From Lunatimonas lonarensis (lineage in GTDB: Bacteria > Bacteroidota > Bacteroidia > Cytophagales > Cyclobacteriaceae), in assembly GCF_000390185.1 (NCBI RefSeq), contig NZ_AQHR01000040.1, positions 62,001-126,000 of the forward strand: a stretch of DNA of 64,000 nucleotides, given 5' to 3'. This document shows positions 35,991-44,274 of the stretch, in pieces. Position 1 is the first letter of the stretch; each line of letters starts with the position of its first letter. The notes beneath the pieces were generated by a model. That model searched no databases and was not told where the DNA came from. It was given only the letters and a program-made list of their open reading frames with translations. The translations under genes and the position numbers were made by a program.

Positions 35991-37484
35991 ATGAAATCGA
36001 GCACTATGAAACTGGTTTACTTCGCCTCTTTGGCATTATCGATACTGCTCTTTTCCTGCCAGGGGAGTAAAGAGAAGCCGTTGAACGTTCTTTTTATAGC
36101 GGTCGATGATTTGAGACCGGATATCGGTGCCTATGGAAATACCCTCATTAAGACCCCGCATTTGGATAGGCTGGCGGCTACGGGTACGATTTTTGAAAGC
36201 CACTATGTACAGGTGCCTACCTGTGGTGCGTCCCGTTGCAGTATTATGACCGGCTTGCTGCCCCGGCAGGCCGGTCATTTGAAAAATTCGGCCTTCGAGG
36301 AGTTTATTTCGGATAGGCCGGAGGCTTTGGTCCCCGAGAGTTTGGTCCACCATTTTCGGAGAAATGGCTACCGAACCGTTGGAATTGGTAAGATCAGTCA
36401 TTCAGTAGATGGCTTGCTTTACGGCTATAAAGAATCACCGGAGGGTGCCAAGAAGGAAATGCCCCACAGTTGGGATGAGTTTCTCTTTGATGCCGATAAA
36501 TGGGGAACGGGGTGGAACGCCTTTTTTGGCTATGCCGATGGAAGCAACAGACAGCAATTGGAAGGAAAGGTATATCCTTACGAAATGGCTGATGTGGAGG
36601 ATCGTGGCTACCCGGACGGTATTACAGCTGATTTGGCAAGTGAGAAACTGAGGGAGTTGGCCAACGGCGACGCCCCCTTTTTTCTGGGTGTGGGTTTCTT
36701 TAAGCCGCATCTTCCCTTTACTGCACCCAAAAAATACTGGGATCTTTACAGCCGGGATCAAATCCCGTTGGCGGCCTTCAAAGAGTTGCCAGAAAACGTA
36801 CACCTGTCAAGCCTCCAACGAATGGGCGAATTTAATCAGTATCTACTAGGGGATGAAAAGGCTACGTTGGAGAAATCCCTGTCCGACGAATATGCCCAAA
36901 AGCTGATCCATGCCTATTATGCATCTGTCAGCTATGTGGATGCGCAGATCGGCAAGGTATTGGATGAGCTGGAACGCCTCGGTCTGGCAAAGAATACCCT
37001 TGTGGTCGTCTGGGGAGATCATGGATGGCATTTGGGGGAACACCGGGTATGGGGCAAACACACCAACTTCGATATTGCCTTGAGAAGTCCGCTGATAATC
37101 CGTAACCCCCTTGCGCAACCCGGTCGTATTGGTAGGGAAACGGTGGTCAGTTCTATAGATGTGTATCCCACACTTGCCGATCTCTGTGGGTTGCCGGTCG
37201 ATTTCCCCTTGGATGGACAGTCACTTGTCCAACTGATTTCAACGGGAATGGACTCCGAACGTGAAAACCGCGCCTTTAGCTATTTCAATAAGGGAATCAG
37301 CATGCGAACAGATAGGTACCGGATTACAAAATATTTCCGGGAGGAACAGCCTTCCATCGAGCTTTACGATCATCTTGAAGATCCGCATGAATCCATTAAT
37401 ATTGCCCTGCAGCGACCGGAACTGGTAGAGGAGCTGACAGCAAAATGGCAGGCCGGAGACACCGGTCTGTATGTACCTCAATAA
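35991..37484 (+). CDS. Sulfatase lipoprotein 1 (iduronate-2-sulfatase-like)
   Basis: Type I sulfatase of 497 residues, exported as a lipoprotein (LLFSC, Cys23). The formylglycine site is Cys78-Gly-Ala-Ser-Arg, a Pro-to-Ala variant of CxPSR found in iduronate-2-sulfatase-like groups. Metal ligands are placed as usual: VDDLRPDIG near 38-46 and VVWGDHGWHLGEH near 335. A further motif (GKHTNFDIALRSPLI) is also typical. Two ATG starts (35991 and 36006) are possible; both give the same signal peptide. Its end overlaps the next sulfatase by 14 bp. Activity needs a formylglycine-generating enzyme, which is not in this window. Confidence 0.93.
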   Translation: MKSSTMKLVYFASLALSILLFSCQGSKEKPLNVLFIAVDDLRPDIGAYGNTLIKTPHLDRLAATGTIFESHYVQVPTCGASRCSIMTGLLPRQAGHLKNSAFEEFISDRPEALVPESLVHHFRRNGYRTVGIGKISHSVDGLLYGYKESPEGAKKEMPHSWDEFLFDADKWGTGWNAFFGYADGSNRQQLEGKVYPYEMADVEDRGYPDGITADLASEKLRELANGDAPFFLGVGFFKPHLPFTAPKKYWDLYSRDQIPLAAFKELPENVHLSSLQRMGEFNQYLLGDEKATLEKSLSDEYAQKLIHAYYASVSYVDAQIGKVLDELERLGLAKNTLVVVWGDHGWHLGEHRVWGKHTNFDIALRSPLIIRNPLAQPGRIGRETVVSSIDVYPTLADLCGLPVDFPLDGQSLVQLISTGMDSERENRAFSYFNKGISMRTDRYRITKYFREEQPSIELYDHLEDPHESINIALQRPELVEELTAKWQAGDTGLYVPQ

Positions 37485-38973
37485 ACCCAATCGTTTGAAA
37501 ACAATTTTGATAATTTTGTCGGGATGGGCAGTTGTTTCTGTTCTGTCCGCATGTGGCTCCACCCCCAAAGAGCAGGTAAAGCCTGTAAATATTATTTATA
37601 TTTTGGCGGATGATTTGGGGTATGGGGATTTGGGTGTTTACGGCCAGGAAAAGTTTGCCACCCCCCATATCGACCGCTTGGCCCGTGAAGGCATGTTGTT
37701 CACCCAGCATTATGCAGGCTCCACTGTCTGTGCTCCCTCCAGGTCTGCCTTGATGACAGGGCGGCATACAGGTCAGACACATGTCAGAGGAAACAGGGGC
37801 ATGAATGGTGGGCAGTTTCCGCTTCCAACCGATGCCGTGACCATTCCGAAGTTACTTAAGCAGGCGGGATACGTCACAGGTGCGTTCGGAAAATGGGGTC
37901 TAGGCTATCCCGGCAGCACCGGCGATCCGCTTAAGCAGGGCTTTGATACGTTTTTTGGATACAACAGCCAAACCATTGCACACAATTACTATCCTTGGGA
38001 ACTGAACCATGACGATGGCGTGATCCCGCTTCCGGAGAACGAAGGAGTTGCGCAGGGATTGTACGCCCCCGATCTCATCCATGAAAAGACCTTGGATTTT
38101 ATCCGGAACAACCGTGATACGGCATTTTTTCTATACATTCCTTCCATTCTGCCCCATGCCGAGCTTATCGCGCCGGAGGAATATATGATGCGGTATTTGG
38201 AAAAAGATGCTGCCGAAAATCCACTTGCCTATAAAAGCGGCTTCGAACCCGAGACACCCTATGTGGGGATTGACGATCCAAGTGATCCCCGGTTTAAAGT
38301 GGGTGGATACGGATCCCAGCCCTATCCGAGGGCTGCTTTTGCGGCGATGGTAGCCCTGCTTGATGAGCAGGTTGGGGAAATCTTGGATTTGCTTGATGAG
38401 CTGGGCCTTACCGAAAACACGCTTGTCATATTTACTTCAGACAATGGACCTCACCGGGAGGGTGGAGCCGATCCGTTTTTCTTCAACAGCAATGGGCCCT
38501 TTCAGGGAACCAAGCGAGACCTGTATGAGGGAGGAATTCGGGTACCCATGCTGGCCAAGTGGCCAGCCGTGGTACAGCCTGGCAGCCGCACCGACCATAT
38601 TTCGGCTTTTTGGGATGTGTTGCCCACAATCGTTGGGATTGCTGGCCTTGAAGCCCCTTCCTCTATAGATGGTATCTCCTTTTTGCCTACCCTCAAAGGT
38701 CAGGAACAGCCGCCGCACAACTACCTGTATTGGGAGTTTCATGAGCAGGGCGGTAAGCAAGCGGTAAGGAAGGGAAAATGGAAAGCAATACGCTTGAATG
38801 TCCGGGAAGGGAACAAATCCGTGATGCTCTTTGATCTCGATGAGGATCCGGGTGAGACCATAGATCTGGCAGGTACCCATCCGGCTATTGCGGATGAACT
38901 TTCCACCCTTATGGACCAGGCCAGAGTGGAGGATCCTGAGTGGCCCTTTTTACAGGCAGCAACCACCCCCTAA
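37471..38973 (+). CDS. Sulfatase lipoprotein 2 (arylsulfatase type)
   Basis: Type I sulfatase of 500 residues with a lipoprotein signal (SVLSAC, Cys28). The canonical formylglycine motif is Cys87-Ala-Pro-Ser-Arg followed by SALMTGRHTGQTHVRGN. Metal-binding blocks are ILADDLGYGDLG and FTSDNGPHREGG. The C-terminal subdomain is complete (LFDLDEDPGETIDLA). It starts inside the 3' end of sulfatase 1 and its stop codon directly touches the ATG of sulfatase 3, so the three are translated from one message. The sulfated substrate is not predictable by eye; the family spans aryl and glycan sulfates. Confidence 0.94.
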   Translation: MYLNKPNRLKTILIILSGWAVVSVLSACGSTPKEQVKPVNIIYILADDLGYGDLGVYGQEKFATPHIDRLAREGMLFTQHYAGSTVCAPSRSALMTGRHTGQTHVRGNRGMNGGQFPLPTDAVTIPKLLKQAGYVTGAFGKWGLGYPGSTGDPLKQGFDTFFGYNSQTIAHNYYPWELNHDDGVIPLPENEGVAQGLYAPDLIHEKTLDFIRNNRDTAFFLYIPSILPHAELIAPEEYMMRYLEKDAAENPLAYKSGFEPETPYVGIDDPSDPRFKVGGYGSQPYPRAAFAAMVALLDEQVGEILDLLDELGLTENTLVIFTSDNGPHREGGADPFFFNSNGPFQGTKRDLYEGGIRVPMLAKWPAVVQPGSRTDHISAFWDVLPTIVGIAGLEAPSSIDGISFLPTLKGQEQPPHNYLYWEFHEQGGKQAVRKGKWKAIRLNVREGNKSVMLFDLDEDPGETIDLAGTHPAIADELSTLMDQARVEDPEWPFLQAATTP

Positions 38974-40626
38974 ATGCATAGATTCATGGAATTCATTTAT
39001 GTAATTTGTAGAGAAAATCGTGCTTGTCATTCTGTTTTCCTCCTGCTCGCTGTTGCTTGCTGGGCAGCGGGCTGTTCAGGAGTGCATTCGGACCAGCCTC
39101 CCACCTATTCGCTAAAGGAAGGGAAGCGCCCTAACATTCTGTTTGTCATTTCCGATGATCAGTCCTATCCCCATGCCTCTGTCTATGGAGAAGATTGGCT
39201 GAAAACCCCTGCATTCGACAGGGTCGCCAGGGAAGGGGTGTTGTTTACCCAGGCCTATACGGCCTCGCCTGGGTGCAGTCCAAGCAGGGCCGCCATTCTA
39301 ACCGGATTGAACTGTTGGCAATTGGAGGATGCCGGTACCCATGCGAGTGCTTTTCCGGCCAAGTTTACCGTGTTTCCTGACGTACTGGAAGAATTGGGCT
39401 ATCACGTGGGGTTTACCCAGAAAGGGTGGGGACCGGGCAATTGGGAGATCAGCGGGAGAAAAAGAAACCCGGCAGGAAATCCTTACCAGGAAAAGCGGCT
39501 TCAAGCCCCCACAACCGGCATTGTTTCAAATGACTATGCAGCGAACTTCGTGGATTTTTTGGCCGACCGAGCGTCAGAGCAGCCCTTTTGTTTTTGGTTT
39601 GGCGCAGCAGAACCACACCGTGATTTTGAAGCGGGTTCCGGATTGGCTTCCGGCAAAGATCCTCTTGCCGTAAATGTCCCCGCTTTTCTGCCGGACACGC
39701 CGGAAATCAGGAGTGACCTCCTGGATTATGCCTTGGAAATAGAATGGTACGATCATCATTTGGGGCGCATGCTTGCCCATTTAGATTCGATCGGTGAGCT
39801 GGACAATACGCTGATAATTGTCACCGCAGATAACGGCATGGCCTTTCCACGTGCCAAAGCAACCATGTATGAGCATGGCATTCATGTGCCTCTTGCCATT
39901 CGCTGGGGTCAATGGGCGAAGCCCGGACGGATCTTGGATCACTTGGTGAGCTTAATTGATGTAGCCCCCACCATTCTGGAGGCAGCAATGGGAGAGGCCT
40001 ACGCGGCTTATGCACAGGAGAATCCGGTGGAGGGGAAAAGCATGGTGGCATTGCTTGGGGGTGATCGGACAGAAAATGCCGTGGATGTAGACCGACCGGT
40101 TTTTTCTTCTCGCGAAAGGCATTCCAGCTCCAGATGGAACAACCTAGGTTACCCACAACGGGCGATGCGTAAAGGCAACTTGCTTTATATCCGGAATTTT
40201 GCGCCCGCGCGTTGGCCGGCAGGTGCACCGCAAAAGTTTCTCGATGCCGGTACCCTAGGTCCTGAACATGGGGGGTATCACGATATCGATGGTTGTCCCA
40301 CCCTGGATTTTCTGATAGATAATCGGGATCACCCTACTTACGGTACCTATTTTCAGTTGGCAGTGGCCAAACGTCCGGAGGAAGAGCTGTTTGACCTGAC
40401 GTCAGATCCTTTTTGCCTAAACAACCTGGCCACTCAAAAGAGCTACGAAGCTACGCTGGCCGAGGTGCGGGATGAAATGGAAACCTATCTGCGCCGTACA
40501 GGAGATCCACGGGTGACCGGCAACGGAGAAATCTTCGAAACTTATATCCGTTATTCACCCATTCGGGAATTTCCCGAACCTGACTGGCTTAATCAACCTG
40601 AATCCATAGATCTTAAATCAAACTAG
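38974..40626 (+). CDS. Sulfatase lipoprotein 3 (heparan N-sulfatase-like)
   Basis: Type I sulfatase of 550 residues. Its lipoprotein signal is long, ending at Cys34 (CWAAGC). The formylglycine motif Cys101-Ser-Pro-Ser-Arg-Ala-Ala-Ile-Leu-Thr-Gly is canonical. Metal-site segments VISDDQSYPHASVYG and IVTADNGMAFPRAKATMYEHG resemble the S1_8/sulfamidase branch. The C-terminal part has the RAMRKGNLLYIRN and ELFDLTSDPFCLNNLA blocks of that group. Start touches the stop of sulfatase 2. PQQ dehydrogenase follows after 2 bp. Confidence 0.92.
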   Translation: MHRFMEFIYVICRENRACHSVFLLLAVACWAAGCSGVHSDQPPTYSLKEGKRPNILFVISDDQSYPHASVYGEDWLKTPAFDRVAREGVLFTQAYTASPGCSPSRAAILTGLNCWQLEDAGTHASAFPAKFTVFPDVLEELGYHVGFTQKGWGPGNWEISGRKRNPAGNPYQEKRLQAPTTGIVSNDYAANFVDFLADRASEQPFCFWFGAAEPHRDFEAGSGLASGKDPLAVNVPAFLPDTPEIRSDLLDYALEIEWYDHHLGRMLAHLDSIGELDNTLIIVTADNGMAFPRAKATMYEHGIHVPLAIRWGQWAKPGRILDHLVSLIDVAPTILEAAMGEAYAAYAQENPVEGKSMVALLGGDRTENAVDVDRPVFSSRERHSSSRWNNLGYPQRAMRKGNLLYIRNFAPARWPAGAPQKFLDAGTLGPEHGGYHDIDGCPTLDFLIDNRDHPTYGTYFQLAVAKRPEEELFDLTSDPFCLNNLATQKSYEATLAEVRDEMETYLRRTGDPRVTGNGEIFETYIRYSPIREFPEPDWLNQPESIDLKSN

Positions 40627-40628
40627 CC

Positions 40629-42731
40629 TTGCGCCTACTATCCATCTTCTTATTTATTGGTCTTGGAGGCTTTTTCCTCGGTTGCCAACAAGACACCCAG
40701 AACAGGTATACTTCCTGGGAAGTGTACCGGGGCTCGAAGGAAGCAAACCAATACGCTGGGTTGGCCCAGATCAACAAGGAGAACGTGCACCTGCTGCAGC
40801 CTGCATGGGAGTTTCACACCGGCGACAATGGGCCCCGAACTCCGATGGAGTGCAATCCTATTGTGGTAGGAAACACCATGTTCGTGACTTCCCCCAAACT
40901 GGACCTTATTGCCCTGCATGCAGCTACCGGGGAGCTACTATGGCGGTTTTTTTCCTCAGATTTCAATGAGGGGTCGGGGGTGAACCGTGGCGTGACGTAT
41001 TTTGACGATGGGGCGGATGGAGTGATTTTTATGCCTGCAGGCCCCTTTCTCTTTGCCGTTAACGCCAAAAATGGCGAATTGGTAAAAAGCTTTGGGAACG
41101 AGGGGAAAATTGACCTGCGCGAGGATCTTGGAAGAGATCCTGCCAAGCTCTCCATCGCTCTTTCCACTCCTGGAATACTCTACGAAAACCTGTTGATCAT
41201 TGGTTCAGCTACGGGAGAGGGATACGACGCATCCCCTGGTCACGTGCGAGCCTATCATGCACGTACCGGTAAACTGGCCTGGATCTTTCACACCATCCCC
41301 CAACCGGGTGAGTTCGGATACGATACCTGGGAATGGTTGGAGGGTGAAAACTACGGTGGAACCAATAATTGGGGAGGCCTTAGTCTGGATGAGGAAAAGG
41401 GCTGGGTATTTGTCGCCACTGGTTCGCCAACCTATGATTTCTATGGAGGCAACCGACTAGGGGAAAATCTATTTGGAAATTGCGTGATCTCACTCGATGC
41501 CAAAACCGGTGAGAGGCAGTGGCACTACCAGGCAGTAACCCATGATCTTTGGGATTATGACCTTCCCTGTGCCCCCACCTTGGTTACCATCCCGATCGAT
41601 GGCAAACCGGTGAAGGCACTGGTGCAGCCCACCAAAATGGGGGAGTTGATTGTGTTGGACCGCTACACAGGTAAGCCCTTGCTGCCCGTAGAAGAACGAG
41701 CCGTTCCTCCTTCCTATGTGCCCGGTGAACGCGCCCACCCGACCCAGAAGTTTAATCAGGGCATCAGGTTGGTTCCACAGGGGATGGACAGTACTTATCT
41801 GACGGATCTTTCCGAGGAGGCCAATGCCTATGCACGGAGCGAGCTGAAAAAGTACCGAAACGAGGGTATGTATACCCCGCCCAGTATAGAGGGAACACTC
41901 ACCATGCCCGCCACCCGCGGAGGATCGCTTTGGGGAGGGGTCTCCTATGATCCCATCCGTAACCGGATCTACGCCAACGTAAATGAGCTTGCTATGATCC
42001 TCCAGCTTCGACCGGTATCACCGGTAGGTGCAGAGGAAACCGAGCTATCTGGTTACCGGGGGTATATGCTCAACTGTTCAAACTGCCACGGAGCGGATCG
42101 TAAAGGCCTTGCAGAGGCCTACCCTCCCCTTTTGGGTATAGCGGATCGCTACAGTAAGGAGGAAATCAGGCGAATAATCCGGGGTGGGAAAGGTGTAATG
42201 CCGGCTTTTAGCCAGTTTGACAATGCCCAATTGGACGCGTTGGTGTCATTTGTGATCGATGGACAGGTTCCTACAGGAGAATCCGTGCCGACAGAGAAAG
42301 TGGATAAATACGTGATGGCCGGCTTTCGGTTATTCTTGGACGAAGAGGGGTTCCCCGCCTCCAAACCTCCTTGGGGCACGCTGAACGCCATTGATCTCGA
42401 AACGTTTTCTATCGATTGGAAGGTGCCACTCGGCGATTACCCATCACTCACCGCGCGGGGCATCAGCGGCAAGGGAACCCAGAACTTCGGTGGATGTGTG
42501 GCCACTGCGGGAGGATTGGTATTCGTAGGGGGCTCTGCGGACGAGATGTTCCGCGCCTTCGATGCGGATACCGGTGAGGTACTTTGGAGTTACAAGCTGC
42601 CGGCCGGTGGTTATGCCGTTCCTGCCGTTTATGAAGTGGACGGACGTCAGTATGTGGTCATCGCGGCAGGCGGGGCCAACCGTATCGGTACGCCAAGTGG
42701 AGACAGTTTTGTAGCCTTTGCGCTTCCGTAA
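40629..42731 (+). CDS. PQQ-dependent dehydrogenase with internal haem c domain
   Basis: Quinoprotein of 700 residues, TTG start 2 bp after sulfatase 3. It has a lipoprotein signal (GFFLGC). Tryptophan-docking-like beta-propeller repeats run through the protein (ALHAATGELLWRF, AYHARTGKLAWIF, SLDAKTGERQWHY, AFDADTGEVLWSY). A cytochrome c domain with Cys483-Ser-Asn-Cys486-His487 is inserted before the last propeller blades, so electrons from PQQ can pass straight to haem. It probably oxidises a sugar or alcohol in the periplasm. No PQQ biosynthesis genes are nearby, so PQQ may be scavenged or made elsewhere. Its place in the sulfatase message suggests it acts on the desulfated product. Confidence 0.9.
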   Translation: MRLLSIFLFIGLGGFFLGCQQDTQNRYTSWEVYRGSKEANQYAGLAQINKENVHLLQPAWEFHTGDNGPRTPMECNPIVVGNTMFVTSPKLDLIALHAATGELLWRFFSSDFNEGSGVNRGVTYFDDGADGVIFMPAGPFLFAVNAKNGELVKSFGNEGKIDLREDLGRDPAKLSIALSTPGILYENLLIIGSATGEGYDASPGHVRAYHARTGKLAWIFHTIPQPGEFGYDTWEWLEGENYGGTNNWGGLSLDEEKGWVFVATGSPTYDFYGGNRLGENLFGNCVISLDAKTGERQWHYQAVTHDLWDYDLPCAPTLVTIPIDGKPVKALVQPTKMGELIVLDRYTGKPLLPVEERAVPPSYVPGERAHPTQKFNQGIRLVPQGMDSTYLTDLSEEANAYARSELKKYRNEGMYTPPSIEGTLTMPATRGGSLWGGVSYDPIRNRIYANVNELAMILQLRPVSPVGAEETELSGYRGYMLNCSNCHGADRKGLAEAYPPLLGIADRYSKEEIRRIIRGGKGVMPAFSQFDNAQLDALVSFVIDGQVPTGESVPTEKVDKYVMAGFRLFLDEEGFPASKPPWGTLNAIDLETFSIDWKVPLGDYPSLTARGISGKGTQNFGGCVATAGGLVFVGGSADEMFRAFDADTGEVLWSYKLPAGGYAVPAVYEVDGRQYVVIAAGGANRIGTPSGDSFVAFALP

Positions 42732-42754
42732 GGTCAGGTAGTTTGGCAGAAAGA

Positions 42755-42780
42755 TTGTTGCCCATAGGGGTGGGCAACAA
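42755..42780 (+). terminator. Hairpin between PQQ dehydrogenase and ferric reductase
   Basis: Perfect 10-bp stem TTGTTGCCCA / TGGGCAACAA with a 6-base loop (TAGGGG). No T-run follows, so it may be a weak terminator or an mRNA-end protection structure that separates levels of the two genes. Confidence 0.6.
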
Positions 42781-42798
42781 CTTCTACTATTCCATCCT

Positions 42799-44124
42799 AT
42801 GTACCAATCACGTATTCCTTCCTACAGCTACCGCCGGGGATTCCTTTGGCTTTTTATCTTTTTTGTGTTGGCATTGATTCCCCTCTTTATCGGCTATGGG
42901 TGGAATGTACCCTCTTACAGAGGTTTCTGGGAGGAGCTGGGCGTTTCGATGGGATTTGTCGGGTTGGGGTTATTTGCGGTTCAATTTCTGTTTTCCGGAC
43001 GCATTCGGCAGATAGCACCTGCGTTTGGGGTAGACAATATCGTACAGTTTCACAAGGAAATAGGTGTGATTGTGCTGCTTTTTGGGATGGCCCACCCGGT
43101 CATCCTGCTTGTCGTGGATAGTGCATATTGGGGATATTTTGACCCAAATGAGAATTTGCCTCGTGCCTTGGCACTTGGAGCAGCTTCGATTGGTATGGTT
43201 CTTTTGTTGGTGAGCAGCCTGTGGCGGTCTTTGATAGGGTTGTCCTACGAATTGTGGAGGCTGCTCCATGGAGTGCTTGGATCCTTGATACTGTTTGTCG
43301 GCATCGTCCATGCCCTCCAAGTGGGCCATTACCTAAACGACCTGGTGAAAATGCTGTTGTTTGGGGGATACTTGGCCGGGTTTCTGTACCTATTTGTCCA
43401 TTCGCGGTTGGTTCGGCCATTCCAAAACAGCAAACAGCCCTACGCTATTGCTGAAGTGATTCCGGAAAAGGACGACTGCTATACACTCAGGCTTAGGCCT
43501 CGTACAGGAGAGCGCATGCATTACGAGCCCGGACAGTTTTTGTGGATTACCATTCATTCCTCGCCCTTTTCCACGCAGCAGCATCCCTTTTCCTTTTCAT
43601 CGAGTCCGCTAGAGCCGCTTATTGCCATCACGGCCAAGCGCTTGGGGGATTTTACGCGAAGCTGGATTCAATTAGAGTCCGGTCAGACGGCCTTTCTGGA
43701 AGGCCCCTATGGGTCGTTTACATTAAAGGATCGCCCCTGTTTCTTTGTTGTGGGAGGTATAGGCGTAACACCGGCCATTTCGATTTTGAGAACGTTGGCA
43801 ATCCGCGGGGACACCCGGCAGTGCATCCTTCTGTATGGGAATGAATCCTGGAAAAAAATCCCCTTTCGCGAGGAGTTGGCCGAGCTGGAGGCGGCACTGC
43901 ACTTACAGGTGGTGCATGTGCTCCGAGAACCCGATGAGGCGTGGCAGGGCGAGTGTGGCTTAATCGATGAGCGGTTGATAGATACGTACTTACCCGAGAA
44001 TAAAAATTCTTTTGATTATTTTATTTGTGGTCCGGAGCCCATGATGGACGTGGCAGAGCTCGCGCTAAGGCATCAAGGAGTGACTTGGAAGCAGATTTAT
44101 GCAGAACGCTTTGACTTGGCTTAA
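42799..44124 (+). CDS. Ferric reductase/NOX-type di-haem membrane oxidoreductase
   Basis: Membrane flavocytochrome of 441 residues. Six to seven hydrophobic segments occupy residues 15-205. Four histidines sit in two pairs, His85/His99 and His157/His171, each pair 14 apart, the hallmark of the two-haem ferric reductase/NADPH oxidase domain. An FAD-binding barrel (about 215-300; HPFSFSSSP) and an NAD(P)H-binding lobe (about 305-441; VVGGIGVTPAISIL, ICGPEPMMD) follow. It should move electrons from cytoplasmic NAD(P)H across the membrane to an outer acceptor such as ferric iron, quinone or oxygen. The acceptor is not known. A 36-residue membrane peptide is encoded 11 bp downstream. Confidence 0.9.
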   Translation: MYQSRIPSYSYRRGFLWLFIFFVLALIPLFIGYGWNVPSYRGFWEELGVSMGFVGLGLFAVQFLFSGRIRQIAPAFGVDNIVQFHKEIGVIVLLFGMAHPVILLVVDSAYWGYFDPNENLPRALALGAASIGMVLLLVSSLWRSLIGLSYELWRLLHGVLGSLILFVGIVHALQVGHYLNDLVKMLLFGGYLAGFLYLFVHSRLVRPFQNSKQPYAIAEVIPEKDDCYTLRLRPRTGERMHYEPGQFLWITIHSSPFSTQQHPFSFSSSPLEPLIAITAKRLGDFTRSWIQLESGQTAFLEGPYGSFTLKDRPCFFVVGGIGVTPAISILRTLAIRGDTRQCILLYGNESWKKIPFREELAELEAALHLQVVHVLREPDEAWQGECGLIDERLIDTYLPENKNSFDYFICGPEPMMDVAELALRHQGVTWKQIYAERFDLA

Positions 44125-44135
44125 GCCCTTTTGAT

Positions 44136-44246
44136 ATGGAAAAACACCGAAAAATATTTTACCTCACGGTCAAACGAATCGCTGATTTGGTCGGCATGCT
44201 GCTGCTGGCAGCGGCAATCCTGGTCGCTGCACGCATCTTTGGGTAG
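44136..44246 (+). CDS. 36-residue single-pass membrane peptide
   Basis: Small open frame starting with ATG 11 bp after the reductase stop. The peptide begins MEKHRKIFYLTVKR and then has one clear membrane segment (LVGMLLLAAAILVAAR), ending FG. Positive charges on the N-terminal side predict N-in topology. Size, spacing and hydrophobic pattern resemble the small accessory subunits that stabilise bacterial membrane cytochromes and oxidases (for example CydX-type), but no sequence similarity can be claimed. It could also be a chance frame. Confidence 0.55.
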   Translation: MEKHRKIFYLTVKRIADLVGMLLLAAAILVAARIFG

Positions 44247-44274
44247 AAAGGGAGTGGCAGACCGGGCATGCTGT

